A stretch of DNA of 64,000 nucleotides from Duganella aceris (GCF_011090165.1 NZ_JAADJT010000010.1:247154-311153), one strand, 5' to 3'. Shown: positions 44,790 to 53,726, numbered from the stretch's first letter. Made by a program: numbers and translations. Notes: generated by a model not told the origin, from the letters alone.

Positions 44790-46123
44790 TGAACGGCTAC
44801 GCCTCGCGGCGCGCGCGCCTGCTGGCGCACATGCCGCCGGGCGCGGTGGCGGTGCTGTCGACCGCGCCGGAAGTGGCGCGCAACGGCGACAGCGACTACC
44901 TGTACCGGCACGACAGCTACTTCTATTACCTGACCGGCTTCACGGAACCGGACAGCACGCTGGTGCTGGTGGCGGCGCGCGGCGACATGCCGGCGCGCGC
45001 CATCCTGTTCTGCCGCCAGAAAAACAAGGAACGCGAAATCTGGGAAGGCTTCCGCCACGGCCCGGAAGGCGCGCGCGCCGCCTTCGGCTTCGACGCGGCC
45101 CACGCCATCGAAGACCTGGACGGCGAGATCGGCAAGCTGCTGGCCGACGCGCCGGCGCTGTACTACGCGCTGGGCAGCAACGCCGCGCTCGACGCCCAGG
45201 TCAAGATCTGGTTCGACAGCGTGCGGCGCATGGCGCGCACCGGCGTCACCGCGCCGGCGGCGGCGATCGACCTGCTGCCGCTGCTGGATGAAATGCGCCT
45301 GCTCAAGGACGACGCCGAGCAGGCCTTGATGCGGCGCGCTTGCGACATCTCGTCGCAGGCGCATGCGCGCGCCATGCGCGCCGCGCGGCCCGGGATGTTC
45401 GAATACGAGCTGGAAGCGGAACTGCTGTACGAATTCCGCCGCAACGGCGCGCAGGCGCCGGCCTACAACTCCATCGTCGCGGCGGGCGCCAACGCCTGCG
45501 TGCTGCACTACAGCGCCAACAACGCGCAAAGCCGCGACGGCGATCTGATACTGATCGACGCCGGCTGCGAATTCGACGGCTACGCCTCCGACATCACCCG
45601 CACCTGGCCGGTCAACGGCCGCTTCAGCGAACCGCAAAAGCGCCTGTATCAACTGGTGCTGTCGGCGCAGGCGGCGGCGCTGAAAGCCATCGCGCCCGGC
45701 CTGCCCTACGCCGGCGCGCACGAAGCGGCGGTGCAGGTGCTGGCGCAGGGCATGCTCGACCTCGGCCTGCTCGACAAGGACAAGCACGGCGGCGTGGCCG
45801 ACGTCATCGCCGACAAGCGCCACCTGCAGTTCTACATGCACGGCACCGGCCACTGGCTCGGCATGGACGTGCACGACGTCGGCCAGTACCGCGACACCGC
45901 CGCCGCCGGCAAGCCTTCGCGCGCGCTGAAGCCGGGCATGGTGGTGACGGTGGAGCCGGGCATCTACGTGCGTCCGGCCGACGGCGTGCCCGAGGAATAC
46001 TGGAACACCGGCATCCGCATCGAGGACGATGTGCTGATCACCGCCGACGGCCACGCCATCCTGAGCAGCGCGCCCAGGACCGTGGCCGATATCGAACAAC
46101 TGATGCAATCGACCAAACAATGA
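44789..46123 (+). CDS. pepP: Xaa-Pro aminopeptidase (aminopeptidase P)
   Basis: A 444-residue metallopeptidase of the M24B family that removes N-terminal residues before proline. The N-domain (about 1-170, SDYLYRHDSYFYYLTGFTEP) precedes the pita-bread domain. The dimetal ligands are in LILIDAGCEFDGYASDITRTWP (two Asp), YMHGTGHWLGMDVHD (His), VTVEPGIYV (Glu) and GIRIEDDVLI (Glu). It is coupled to both neighbours (TGATG before, ATGA after); pepP followed by a ubiH-type gene is a widely conserved order. Confidence 0.96.
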   Translation: MNGYASRRARLLAHMPPGAVAVLSTAPEVARNGDSDYLYRHDSYFYYLTGFTEPDSTLVLVAARGDMPARAILFCRQKNKEREIWEGFRHGPEGARAAFGFDAAHAIEDLDGEIGKLLADAPALYYALGSNAALDAQVKIWFDSVRRMARTGVTAPAAAIDLLPLLDEMRLLKDDAEQALMRRACDISSQAHARAMRAARPGMFEYELEAELLYEFRRNGAQAPAYNSIVAAGANACVLHYSANNAQSRDGDLILIDAGCEFDGYASDITRTWPVNGRFSEPQKRLYQLVLSAQAAALKAIAPGLPYAGAHEAAVQVLAQGMLDLGLLDKDKHGGVADVIADKRHLQFYMHGTGHWLGMDVHDVGQYRDTAAAGKPSRALKPGMVVTVEPGIYVRPADGVPEEYWNTGIRIEDDVLITADGHAILSSAPRTVADIEQLMQSTKQ

Positions 46124-47259
46124 CGGAAGTTACCACCTACGACGTCGCCATCTGCGGCGCCGGGCCGGCCGGCATGGCGCTGGCCGCGCTGCTGGCCAAA
46201 CGCGGCGTGCCCGCCGCGCGCATCGCGCTGCTCGACGCAAAAACGCTGGCGCAAGCAAGCAAGGATCCGCGCTCGATCGCGCTGTCGTGGGGCAGCCGGC
46301 AGATACTGGAAGAAATCGGCGCCTGGCCGGTGGCGGCGACCGCCATCCATGAAATCCACGTCTCGCGGCGCGGCCAGTTCGGCCGCAGCCTGATCACGCG
46401 CGACGAGCATCGCTTGCCGGCGCTGGGCTATGTGCTGCGCTACGGCGATCTGGTGACGGCGCTGGGCGCGGTGTGCGAACGCGCCGGCATCGCCACGCTG
46501 CGGCCGGCGCGCGTCGAGGCGCTCGACGAATCCGGCGACAGCGTCGTGCTGACCATCGGCGGCGAGCAGCCGCGCGCGCTGAACGCCGCCGTCGTGGTGC
46601 AGGCCGAAGGCGGTTTGTTCGGCGACCAGGAAAGCAAGGCGCAGCGCCGCGACTATCAACAGACAGCGATCATCGCGCAGGTGCGCAGCAGCCGCGCCCT
46701 CGCGCACCGCGCCTTCGAGCGTTTCACCGAACAGGGCCCGCTGGCGCTGCTGCCGCAGGGCGAGGAGTATTCGCTGGTGTGGTGCGTGCGCCCAGATACG
46801 GCGGCGCATCTGCAGACGCTGGACGACGCGGCCTTCCTGCGCGAACTGGGCGCAGCGTTCGGCGAGCGCGTCGGCCGCTTCACGCACGCCACGCCGCGCC
46901 TGGCCTTCCCGTTGGGACTCAACGCCGATCCACGCGGCAGCGCGCGCACGGTCGCCATCGGCAACGCCGCGCAAACCTTGCACCCGGTGGCGGGCCAGGG
47001 CCTGAACCTCGGCCTGCGCGACGCCACCGTGCTGGCGCGCCTGCTGGCGCAAGGCGCGACGCCGGCCATGCTGGCGCAATTCACCGCCCTGCGCGCGCAG
47101 GATCGCGGTATGACGGTGCGGCTGACCGACACCATGGCGCGCATCTTCGCCAACGACTCGCCGGCACAGGCGCTGCTCGGCCTGTCGCTGGCCGCGATCG
47201 ACATGGTCGCCCCGGCCCGCAGCGTGCTGGCCGAACTGATGATGTTCGGCCGCCGTTGA
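46120..47259 (+). CDS. UbiH/UbiF/VisC-family FAD-dependent monooxygenase
   Basis: A 379-residue flavoprotein hydroxylase, probably for the ubiquinone ring. FAD motifs are present: VAICGAGPAGMALAALLAKR at the N-terminus and the second motif VAIGNAAQTLHPVAGQGLNLGLRDA (GD-like, with N in place of the usual D in G-N-A-A). Position after pepP suggests UbiH, but UbiF or UbiI activity cannot be told apart by sequence reading alone. It overlaps the pepP stop by four bases. Confidence 0.87.
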   Translation: MTEVTTYDVAICGAGPAGMALAALLAKRGVPAARIALLDAKTLAQASKDPRSIALSWGSRQILEEIGAWPVAATAIHEIHVSRRGQFGRSLITRDEHRLPALGYVLRYGDLVTALGAVCERAGIATLRPARVEALDESGDSVVLTIGGEQPRALNAAVVVQAEGGLFGDQESKAQRRDYQQTAIIAQVRSSRALAHRAFERFTEQGPLALLPQGEEYSLVWCVRPDTAAHLQTLDDAAFLRELGAAFGERVGRFTHATPRLAFPLGLNADPRGSARTVAIGNAAQTLHPVAGQGLNLGLRDATVLARLLAQGATPAMLAQFTALRAQDRGMTVRLTDTMARIFANDSPAQALLGLSLAAIDMVAPARSVLAELMMFGRR

Positions 47260-47297
47260 CTTGAGGATATCTACCCCGGGGGTAGTGCGCAAGTCCC

Positions 47298-47436
47298 TGT
47301 GGTAAACCCTCTCTTTCGAGCTCTCTTTTCCTCGCTTTTCATCGCTTTTCCTCTCTTTTTGAACTTCCTCGCATATTTGCGATCTAAAGAGAGGAAAAGC
47401 GAAGAAAAGAGAGGAGAAAAAAGAATGTTTACCACA
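47298..47436. promoter_or_regulatory. 139-bp nested inverted repeat covering the start of the next gene
   Basis: Outer arms TGTGGTAAAC (47298-47307) and GTTTACCACA (47427-47436) are perfect. Inside, a perfect 17-bp stem pairs 47342-47358 with 47386-47402 and continues outward with a few mismatches to about 47321/47423. The apex holds TCGCA/TGCGA (47369-47382). The right arm 47386-47425 is all purine except one C. It contains the ribosome site (GGAG, 47413-47416) and runs into codons 1-4 of the following gene, so an RNA hairpin would hide the start. Confidence 0.85.
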
Positions 47437-48039
47437 CTGAGCGTGCAGCTCTCCCCCACGTCCCTACTCCGGCTGGTCGAACAGCAGCGCCTCGAAGGCG
47501 GCGCACACGACCTCTCCGAAGCGATCAATACCGCGCTCGAATTCTGGCTTGATGCAAAAGCCGCGCTGTCGCCGGGCGCCGATCCGGCCAAGCTGCGCGG
47601 CTATCAATGGAAGTCGCTGTTCCTCCCTGAAGGCACGATCCTGCGATCATGGAGCTACGGCGAACACAACTACGCGCGCGTAGAGGGCGACAAGATCATG
47701 CATCAAGGACGATCAGTCTCGCCAAACGAATTCGCGCGCTTCTTCGCGCGCACCGCCCGCAACGCCTGGTTCGACCTGTCCGTGCGCCGTCCCGGCGACA
47801 AGCGCTACACAATGGCCGACGTGCTCCGAAGAGAGCAGGCGAAACAGGAACGCACGACCGCGAACACGCCTATTCCAACCGCGCCCGCAGCCATGCCCGT
47901 CGCCACCCCGGCGGCGGCTGAAGCGCCACCGGCCCCGGCACCAACCCCGGCGCCGCGCTGCAAAACCGATTTTGATCCCGGCTGGGATCTCCCAGAGCGG
48001 CGCAAATTTCGCTGCCGCCTGGAAGACGTCGCGTATTAA
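47425..48039 (+). CDS. Hypothetical protein with ribbon-helix-helix-like N-terminus
   Basis: A 204-residue protein I cannot assign to a named family. Residues 2-45 (TTLSVQLSPTSLLRLVEQQ, then HDLSEAINTALEFWLDAK) read as strand-helix-helix, like CopG/Arc ribbon-helix-helix DNA-binding proteins. Residues about 58-110 form a compact unknown domain (YQWKSLFLPEGTILRSW, EFARFFARTARNAWFDLSVR). Residues about 135-175 are Pro/Ala-rich, and a short basic tail follows. The start ATG 47425 has GGAG upstream; a longer reading from 47299 would translate the hairpin. It overlaps the convergent SDR by 4 bases. The upstream repeat may be its own operator. Confidence 0.6.
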   Translation: MFTTLSVQLSPTSLLRLVEQQRLEGGAHDLSEAINTALEFWLDAKAALSPGADPAKLRGYQWKSLFLPEGTILRSWSYGEHNYARVEGDKIMHQGRSVSPNEFARFFARTARNAWFDLSVRRPGDKRYTMADVLRREQAKQERTTANTPIPTAPAAMPVATPAAAEAPPAPAPTPAPRCKTDFDPGWDLPERRKFRCRLEDVAY

Positions 48040-48800
48040 GTACGCGTGATCGACGCCCCGCCATCGACCAGCGACGCGGTGCCGGTAACGAAGGACGAAT
48101 CGTCCGAAGCCAGATACAGCACCGAACGCGCCAGTTCCTCCGGCTGCGCGACGCGTTTCAGCGCATGCAGATTGGTGATGAACGAAGTCGACTCCGGCGT
48201 ATCGTTCATATCGCGATACATCGCCGTGTCGACCGCGCCCGGCAGCACCGCGTTCACGCGCACGCCTTGCGGACCGTATTCCGCCGCCAGCGCCTGCGTT
48301 AAGCCGATCAAGCCGGCCTTGCTGGCCGCGTAAGCCGCCACACCCGGGAAAGCGAAGCTATACCCGACGAAAGTCGACGTGAAGATCACCGAACCGCCAC
48401 CCTGCTTGATCATTTCCGGCACCTGATGCTTGGCGCCGAGGAAAGCGCTGGTCAGGTTGGCGGCGAGGGTATCGTTCCAGCCCTGCTCCGAAACACCGGT
48501 GGTCTCGCCCATTTCGCCCAGCGTACCGGCGTTGTTGTAAGCGATGTCCAGACGGCCAAAGGTAGCCACGGCGGCCGCGACCAACACCGCATTAAAGGCT
48601 TCCGAAGTGACATCGCCGGCCAGCGCGATGGCGCTGCCGCCGTCGGCCTTGATCTCGGCGACCAGCGAATCCAGCTCCGCCTGACGGCGCGCCGCGACGA
48701 CAACCTTCGCGCCCTCGGCGGCGAACAACTTGGCGGTGGCGCGGCCGATGCCGGAAGATGCGCCAGTGACGATAGCTACTTTGTTTTGCAGACGGTTCAT
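48036..48800 (-). CDS. SDR-family oxidoreductase
   Basis: A 254-residue classical short-chain dehydrogenase. The cofactor loop is VTGASSGIGRATAKLFA, the structural NNAG is present, and the catalytic Ser-Tyr-Lys set lies in IFTSTFVGYS and AYAASKAG. A basic residue set after the second strand (AARRQAEL) suggests NADP(H). Substrate unknown. A strong 13-bp inverted repeat lies 18 bases before its start, next to the ribosome site AAGGAG, so a local regulator is likely. Confidence 0.88.
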   Translation of the reverse strand: MNRLQNKVAIVTGASSGIGRATAKLFAAEGAKVVVAARRQAELDSLVAEIKADGGSAIALAGDVTSEAFNAVLVAAAVATFGRLDIAYNNAGTLGEMGETTGVSEQGWNDTLAANLTSAFLGAKHQVPEMIKQGGGSVIFTSTFVGYSFAFPGVAAYAASKAGLIGLTQALAAEYGPQGVRVNAVLPGAVDTAMYRDMNDTPESTSFITNLHALKRVAQPEELARSVLYLASDDSSFVTGTASLVDGGASITRT

Positions 48801-48818
48801 GGTGAAGCTCCTTGAGGT

Positions 48819-48852
48819 GGGTGAGTGAAGCCATCTTATGCTTCACTCACCC
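48819..48852 (-). promoter_or_regulatory. Inverted repeat upstream of the SDR gene, probable operator
   Basis: Perfect 13-bp arms, GGGTGAGTGAAGC (48819-48831) and GCTTCACTCACCC (48840-48852), with an 8-base centre. No T run follows on the minus strand, which argues against a terminator. The centre reads ATAAGATG on the minus strand, usable as a -10 region. A TetR/MarR-type repressor site is the simplest reading. Confidence 0.55.
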
Positions 48853-48898
48853 GACCATCAATCGGCCAAAACCAAAGACAACATTCACAAATGATGAA

Positions 48899-50368
48899 TC
48901 ACTCCACCGCCTTGACCATGTCCTCGATGACCTTCTTGGCATCGCCGAACACCATCATGGTGTTCGCCTGGTAGAACAGCTCATTGTCCAGGCCCGCATA
49001 GCCGGAAGCCATCGACCGCTTGTTGACGATGATGCTCTTGGCCTTGTACGCCTCCAGGATCGGCATGCCGGCGATCGGCGACTTCGGATCCTTGGCGGCC
49101 GGATTGACCACGTCGTTGGCGCCGAGGATCAGCACCACGTCGGTCTGGCCGAATTCACCGTTGATATCCTCCATCTCGAACACCTGGTCGTACGGCACCT
49201 CGGCCTCCGCCAGCAACACGTTCATATGGCCCGGCATGCGCCCCGCCACCGGATGGATCGCATACTTGACGCTGACGCCCTTGTGGGTCAGCTTCTCGAC
49301 CAGCTCCTTGAGCGAGTGCTGCGCGCGCGCCACCGCCAGGCCGTAGCCCGGCACGATGATCACGCTTTCCGCATTGGCCATGATGAACGCCGCATCGTCG
49401 GCCGAACCGGATTTGACCGGACGCTGTTCCTTGGCCCCGCCGCCGCCCGCCTCCGCCGGCGCGCCGCCGAAGCCGCCCAGGATCACATTGAAGAACGAAC
49501 GGTTCATCGCCTTGCACATGATGTACGACAGGATCGCGCCGGACGAACCGACCAGCGAACCGGCGATGATCAGCATCGCATTGTTCAGCGAGAAGCCGAT
49601 GCCCGCCGCAGCCCAGCCGGAGTAGGAGTTCAGCATCGACACCACCACCGGCATGTCGGCGCCGCCGATCGGGATGATGATCAACACGCCCAGCACAAAG
49701 GCGATCGCGGTCATGATCAGGAACGGCGTCCATGCCGGCTCGGTGCCGCCGGCGAAGCAGAACGCCAGCCCCAGGCCGACCATGACGATGGCCAGCGCCA
49801 GGTTCAGCATGTGCTGCCCGGCGAAGCTGACCGGCGCGCCCTGGAACAGGCGAAACTTGTACTTGCCCGACAGCTTGCCGAAGGCGATCACCGAGCCCGA
49901 GAACGTGATCGCGCCGACGAAGGTGCCGATGAACAGCTCGATGCGATTCCCGAACGGCAGCGCCTCGCCGACCGCCGCGATGCCGAACGCATGCGGCTCC
50001 GACACCGCCGCCACCGCGATGCACACCGCCGCCAGACCGATCAGCGAGTGCATCGCCGCCACCAGCTCCGGCATCTTGGTCATCTCGACCTTCTTGGCCA
50101 GCACCGCGCCGATGCCGCCGCCGACGATCACGCCGACCGCCACCAGCGCCAGCCCCATGCCGCCGGCGGTGCCGGCCGCCGTGGCTTCCGCCCGCAACTT
50201 CAGGATCAGCGCGATGGTGGTGACGAACGCGATCGCCATGCCGGACATGCCGAAGGCATTGCCGGTGCGCGCCGTGCCCGGCGACGACAGCCCTTTCAGC
50301 GCCTGGATGAAGCATACCGATGCGATGAGATACATCATCGTCACCAGGTTCATGGAGATGAAGTTCAT
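48899..50368 (-). CDS. pntB: NAD(P) transhydrogenase subunit beta
   Basis: A 489-residue membrane protein. About nine membrane spans in the first 275 residues form the proton channel with PntAB. The C-terminal NADP(H) domain has VPGYGLAVARAQHSLKEL, HPVAGRMPGHMNVLLAEA and LGANDVVNPAAKD. The complex uses the proton gradient to make NADPH from NADH. The start ATG 50368 has GGGAGA upstream and overlaps the pntAB stop by four bases. It is last in the pntAA-pntAB-pntB operon. Confidence 0.96.
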   Translation of the reverse strand: MNFISMNLVTMMYLIASVCFIQALKGLSSPGTARTGNAFGMSGMAIAFVTTIALILKLRAEATAAGTAGGMGLALVAVGVIVGGGIGAVLAKKVEMTKMPELVAAMHSLIGLAAVCIAVAAVSEPHAFGIAAVGEALPFGNRIELFIGTFVGAITFSGSVIAFGKLSGKYKFRLFQGAPVSFAGQHMLNLALAIVMVGLGLAFCFAGGTEPAWTPFLIMTAIAFVLGVLIIIPIGGADMPVVVSMLNSYSGWAAAGIGFSLNNAMLIIAGSLVGSSGAILSYIMCKAMNRSFFNVILGGFGGAPAEAGGGGAKEQRPVKSGSADDAAFIMANAESVIIVPGYGLAVARAQHSLKELVEKLTHKGVSVKYAIHPVAGRMPGHMNVLLAEAEVPYDQVFEMEDINGEFGQTDVVLILGANDVVNPAAKDPKSPIAGMPILEAYKAKSIIVNKRSMASGYAGLDNELFYQANTMMVFGDAKKVIEDMVKAVE

Positions 50369-50679
50369 GCGTGATCTCCCTTCTTCACCTTGGGCTCTTT
50401 TTTCCTGAACATCTCCAGCATGCGCTGCGTGACCAGGAACCCGCCGAACACGTTGACGGCGGCCAGCGCCACCGCCACCGTCCCCATGACCTGGCCGATC
50501 AGGCCCTCGGTCAGCGAAGCGGCCAGCATGGCGCCGACGATGATGATCGCCGAGATGGCGTTGGTGACCGCCATCAGCGGCGTATGCAGCGCCGGCGTGA
50601 CGGTCCAGACCACGTGGTAGCCGACGTAAATGGCCAGCACGAAGATGATGAGATTGATGATGGTGTGGCTGACTTCCAT
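50365..50679 (-). CDS. pntAB: NAD(P) transhydrogenase alpha subunit, membrane part
   Basis: A 104-residue, three- to four-span membrane protein (spans about 7-25, 39-58, 62-88) corresponding to the C-terminal domain of E. coli PntA: TPALHTPLMAVTNAISAIIIVGAM is diagnostic. It is a separate gene here, as in the three-subunit enzymes of many alpha- and betaproteobacteria. It is coupled to pntB by ATGA overlap. Confidence 0.95.
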   Translation of the reverse strand: MEVSHTIINLIIFVLAIYVGYHVVWTVTPALHTPLMAVTNAISAIIIVGAMLAASLTEGLIGQVMGTVAVALAAVNVFGGFLVTQRMLEMFRKKEPKVKKGDHA

Positions 50680-50694
50680 GATGGGTTCTCCTTT

Positions 50695-51807
50695 TTATTT
50701 TCTTAAGAGCTCGCCGCCGGTGCACAGCAGCGTGGCCTTGATGATTTCATCTTCGCGGTCGATCACCAGCTTGTCTTCCTTGTCGATGATCAGCTTGAGG
50801 AAGTCCAGCACGTTGCGCGCGTACAGCGCCGACGCGTCGGCCGCCACCAGGGTCGCCAGATCCGGCTCGCCGACGATGTGCACGCCGTGCTTGACCACGG
50901 TTTTATTCAGCTCCGACAACGGGCAGTTGCCGCCCTGCGACACCGCCAGGTCGACGATCACCGAACCGGGCTTCATCGCCTTCACGGTCTCCTCGGAGAT
51001 CAGCACCGGCGCCGGACGGCCCGGAATCAGCGCGGTGGTGATGATGATGTCGGCCAGCTTGGCGCGTTCGTGCACCAGCTCCGCCTGACGCCGCATCCAG
51101 TCGGCCGGCATCGGCCGCGCGTAGCCGCCCACGCCCTGCGCGATCTCCTTTTCCTCGTCGGTGATGAAGGGCACGTCGATGAACTTCGCGCCCAGCGACT
51201 CCACCTGCTCCTTGACCGGCGGCCGCACGTCGGACGCCTCGATCACCGCGCCCAGCCGCTTGGCGGTGGCGATCGCCTGCAGGCCCGCCACGCCGACACC
51301 CATGATCAACACCCGCGCCGCCTTGACCGTGCCGGCCGCCGTCATCAGCATCGGCATGAAGCGCTGGTAGGTGTTGGCCGCCACCAGCACCGCCTTGTAG
51401 CCGGCGATGTTGGCCTGCGACGACAACACGTCCATCGACTGCGCCCGCGTGATGCGCGGCACCGCCTCCAGCGCGAACGCCTGCAGGCCCGCCGCCGCCA
51501 TCGCCGCGTTGTTGTCGGCGTCGAACGGATTGAGCATGCCGATCACCACGGTGCCCGGCTTGATCTGCGCCCGTTCCTCGGCGTTCGGCGCGCGCACCTT
51601 CAGGATCACGTCGGCGCCCCAGGCCTCGGCCGCCGCGACGATGCGCGCCCCGGCCGCCACATAGGCCTCGTCGGTGACCGAGGCCGGCAGCCCGGCGCCA
51701 GACTGCACCAGCAGCTCGTGCTTGGCCGCCAGCTTCTTGACGGTTTCGGGCGTCGCCGCCACCCGGGTCTCACCCGGCCGTGTCTCGGCCGGTACGCTTA
51801 TTCTCAT
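50695..51807 (-). CDS. pntAA: NAD(P) transhydrogenase alpha subunit, NAD(H)-binding part
   Basis: A 370-residue soluble subunit of the alanine dehydrogenase/PntA family. Features: PAETRPGETRVAATPETVKKLAA at the start, the Rossmann loop VLIMGVGVAGLQAIATAKRLGA, the mobile loop region RRQAELVHERAK, and GSVIVDLAVSQGGNCPL. It exchanges hydride with PntB. ATG 51807 with GGAG eight bases upstream is favoured over an in-frame TTG at 51819. The 244-bp AT-rich region upstream should hold the operon promoter. Confidence 0.96.
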   Translation of the reverse strand: MRISVPAETRPGETRVAATPETVKKLAAKHELLVQSGAGLPASVTDEAYVAAGARIVAAAEAWGADVILKVRAPNAEERAQIKPGTVVIGMLNPFDADNNAAMAAAGLQAFALEAVPRITRAQSMDVLSSQANIAGYKAVLVAANTYQRFMPMLMTAAGTVKAARVLIMGVGVAGLQAIATAKRLGAVIEASDVRPPVKEQVESLGAKFIDVPFITDEEKEIAQGVGGYARPMPADWMRRQAELVHERAKLADIIITTALIPGRPAPVLISEETVKAMKPGSVIVDLAVSQGGNCPLSELNKTVVKHGVHIVGEPDLATLVAADASALYARNVLDFLKLIIDKEDKLVIDREDEIIKATLLCTGGELLRK

Positions 51808-52051
51808 GGGTGTCTCCAAAGATTAATAAACTGACTAGAATCTAACACGGAAAGCCGGGCGTGGAAGCCCCCTCGTTGGGTCCATCATACGGAATACTTA
51901 TTTATCAATAAACAGCGGTTTTATCATTACAATTATTACTATTTATCATCAATTGCCGTCTAAAGTGCTGCGCCAGCGCAATACAGTCTTGCCGGTTTTC
52001 AAACCAAATGGCTGGAACAGGCTAAAATGTCGGCTCTTTCAAGGATGACTC

Positions 52052-52549
52052 ATGCCGCGTATCTGGAAACCCTCTGTTACTGTTGCCGCCATCGTCGAGA
52101 AGGATGGCAAGTTTTTGCTGATCGAAGAAGAAACCAGCGACGGCATCCGCATCAACCAGCCCGCCGGCCACCTGGACCCGCACGAATCGCTGGAACAAGC
52201 CGTGATCCGCGAAACGCTGGAAGAAACCGCGTACGACTTCACGCCGACCGCGCTGGTGGGCATGTATATGTCGCGCTACACCTCCAACCGCACCGGCGAG
52301 GAAGTGACCTACCTGCGCTTCACCTTCTGCGGCGTGCCCGGCGCGCAGCACGACCGGCCGCTGGATGAAGGTATTTTGCGCACCATGTGGTTGACGCGCG
52401 ACGAATTGGCCGCATGTGCCGACCGTCACCGCAGCCCGACCGTGCTGCAATGCGTGGACGAATACCTGGAAGGCCGGCGCGCGCCGCTGGAACTGATACA
52501 AACACACGCTTCCGTCTTCAAGGAGGCGGTGAGCACCGCCAATGGATAG
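52052..52549 (+). CDS. NUDIX hydrolase, NudJ-like
   Basis: A 165-residue pyrophosphohydrolase. The Nudix box is complete (GHLDPHESLEQAVIRETLEETAYDF: G, five residues, E, seven residues, REUXEE-type). NudJ dephosphorylates the thiamine precursor HMP-PP and some nucleoside phosphates. In E. coli nudJ is also directly upstream of mnmA, as here (12 bp), which supports the assignment. ATG 52052 is preceded by AAGGATGACTC. Confidence 0.85.
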   Translation: MPRIWKPSVTVAAIVEKDGKFLLIEEETSDGIRINQPAGHLDPHESLEQAVIRETLEETAYDFTPTALVGMYMSRYTSNRTGEEVTYLRFTFCGVPGAQHDRPLDEGILRTMWLTRDELAACADRHRSPTVLQCVDEYLEGRRAPLELIQTHASVFKEAVSTANG

Positions 52550-52561
52550 ATAGGAAATGTG

Positions 52562-53668
52562 ATGGGCAAGAAAAAAGTCGTGATCGGGATGTCGGGCGGG
52601 GTGGATTCCTCGGTCGCGGCGTGGATGCTGAAGGAACAGGGCTACGACGTGGTCGGCCTGTTCATGAAGAACTGGGAAGACGACGACGATTCCGAATACT
52701 GCTCGACGCGGCAGGACTGGATCGACGCCGCCAGCGTGGCCGACGTCATCGGCGTCGACATCGAGGCGGTCAACTTCGCCAGCGAATACAAGGACCGCGT
52801 GTTCGCCGACTTCCTGCGCGAATACCAGGCCGGCCGCACGCCCAACCCGGACGTGCTGTGCAACGCCGAGATCAAGTTCAAGGCGTTTCTGGATCACGCG
52901 ATGCACCTCGGCGCCGACCTGATCGCCACCGGCCACTACGCGCGCGTGCGCCAGAGCGGCGACAAGTTCGAACTGCTGAAGGCGGTCGACCACACCAAGG
53001 ACCAGAGCTACTTCCTGCACCGCCTGAACCAGGCGCAGTTGTCGAAGACCCTGTTCCCGCTGGGCGAAATCCCCAAGACCGAAGTGCGCAAGATCGCCGA
53101 GCGACTCGCGCTGCCGAACGCCGCCAAGAAGGATTCGACCGGCATCTGCTTCATCGGCGAGCGCCCGTTCCGCGAATTTTTGAACCGCTACCTGTCGTAC
53201 AAGCCGGGTCCGATGAAGACGCCGGACGGCAAGGTGGTGGGCGAGCACGTCGGCCTGTCGTTCTACACGCTGGGCCAGCGCAAGGGCATCGGCGTCGGCG
53301 GCATGAAGGCGTACAAGAATCCGGACGGCAGCAGCGACGCCTGGTATGTGGCGAAGAAGGACGTGGCCGAGAACACGCTGTACATCGTGCAGGGCCACGA
53401 ACATCCGTGGCTGCTGTCGTCGACGCTGCGCGCCGACCAGGCCAGCTGGATCGCCGGCGAAGCGCCGTCAGCGCGCCCGATGGCCGCCAAGACCCGCTAC
53501 CGCCAGGCCGACGTGGCGTGCGAGATCGCGCCGGAAGGCGATTCCGATTTCGCGCTGAAGTTCATGGAGGCGCAATGGGCGGTGACGCCGGGCCAGTCGG
53601 CGGTGCTGTACGACGGCGACGTGTGTTTAGGCGGGGGCATCATCGACAGTTCCACCTTCATCGCCTGA
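52562..53668 (+). CDS. mnmA: tRNA 2-thiouridylase MnmA
   Basis: A 368-residue enzyme that thiolates U34 of tRNA-Lys, -Glu and -Gln. The PP-loop GMSGGVDSSVAAW activates the base; catalytic Cys residues lie in NPDVLCNAEIKF and GICFIGERPF, and the long FMKNWEDDDDSEYCS stretch is typical. An in-frame GTG three bases upstream (52559) is possible; ATG with AGGAAA upstream is favoured. It ends 28 bp before the second copy of the 30-bp palindrome. Confidence 0.97.
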   Translation: MGKKKVVIGMSGGVDSSVAAWMLKEQGYDVVGLFMKNWEDDDDSEYCSTRQDWIDAASVADVIGVDIEAVNFASEYKDRVFADFLREYQAGRTPNPDVLCNAEIKFKAFLDHAMHLGADLIATGHYARVRQSGDKFELLKAVDHTKDQSYFLHRLNQAQLSKTLFPLGEIPKTEVRKIAERLALPNAAKKDSTGICFIGERPFREFLNRYLSYKPGPMKTPDGKVVGEHVGLSFYTLGQRKGIGVGGMKAYKNPDGSSDAWYVAKKDVAENTLYIVQGHEHPWLLSSTLRADQASWIAGEAPSARPMAAKTRYRQADVACEIAPEGDSDFALKFMEAQWAVTPGQSAVLYDGDVCLGGGIIDSSTFIA

Positions 53669-53696
53669 CACGCCTTTCCTCCGCACACCGGATACT

Positions 53697-53726
53697 GGGG
53701 TCGGACCCCGTACGGGGTCCGACCCC
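53697..53726. repeat. 30-bp perfect palindrome, copy 2
   Basis: Identical to the palindrome at 18996-19025 (half-site GGGGTCGGACCCCGT, no loop). Here it separates convergent mnmA and the receiver gene. Downstream, on the side towards 53770, the word TGCGGGTTA resembles TGCGGGGTTA beside copy 1, so the repeated unit may be longer than the palindrome. Confidence 0.9.

Noticed and set aside
46120..47259. Naming the monooxygenase ubiH outright
   Set aside because: UbiH, UbiF, UbiI and related hydroxylases cannot be separated by motifs alone.
47298..47436. Nested inverted repeat as a MITE
   Set aside because: No target-site duplication flanks the outer arms (CCC on the left versus CTG on the right), and the element extends into a coding sequence; kept as a regulatory structure instead.
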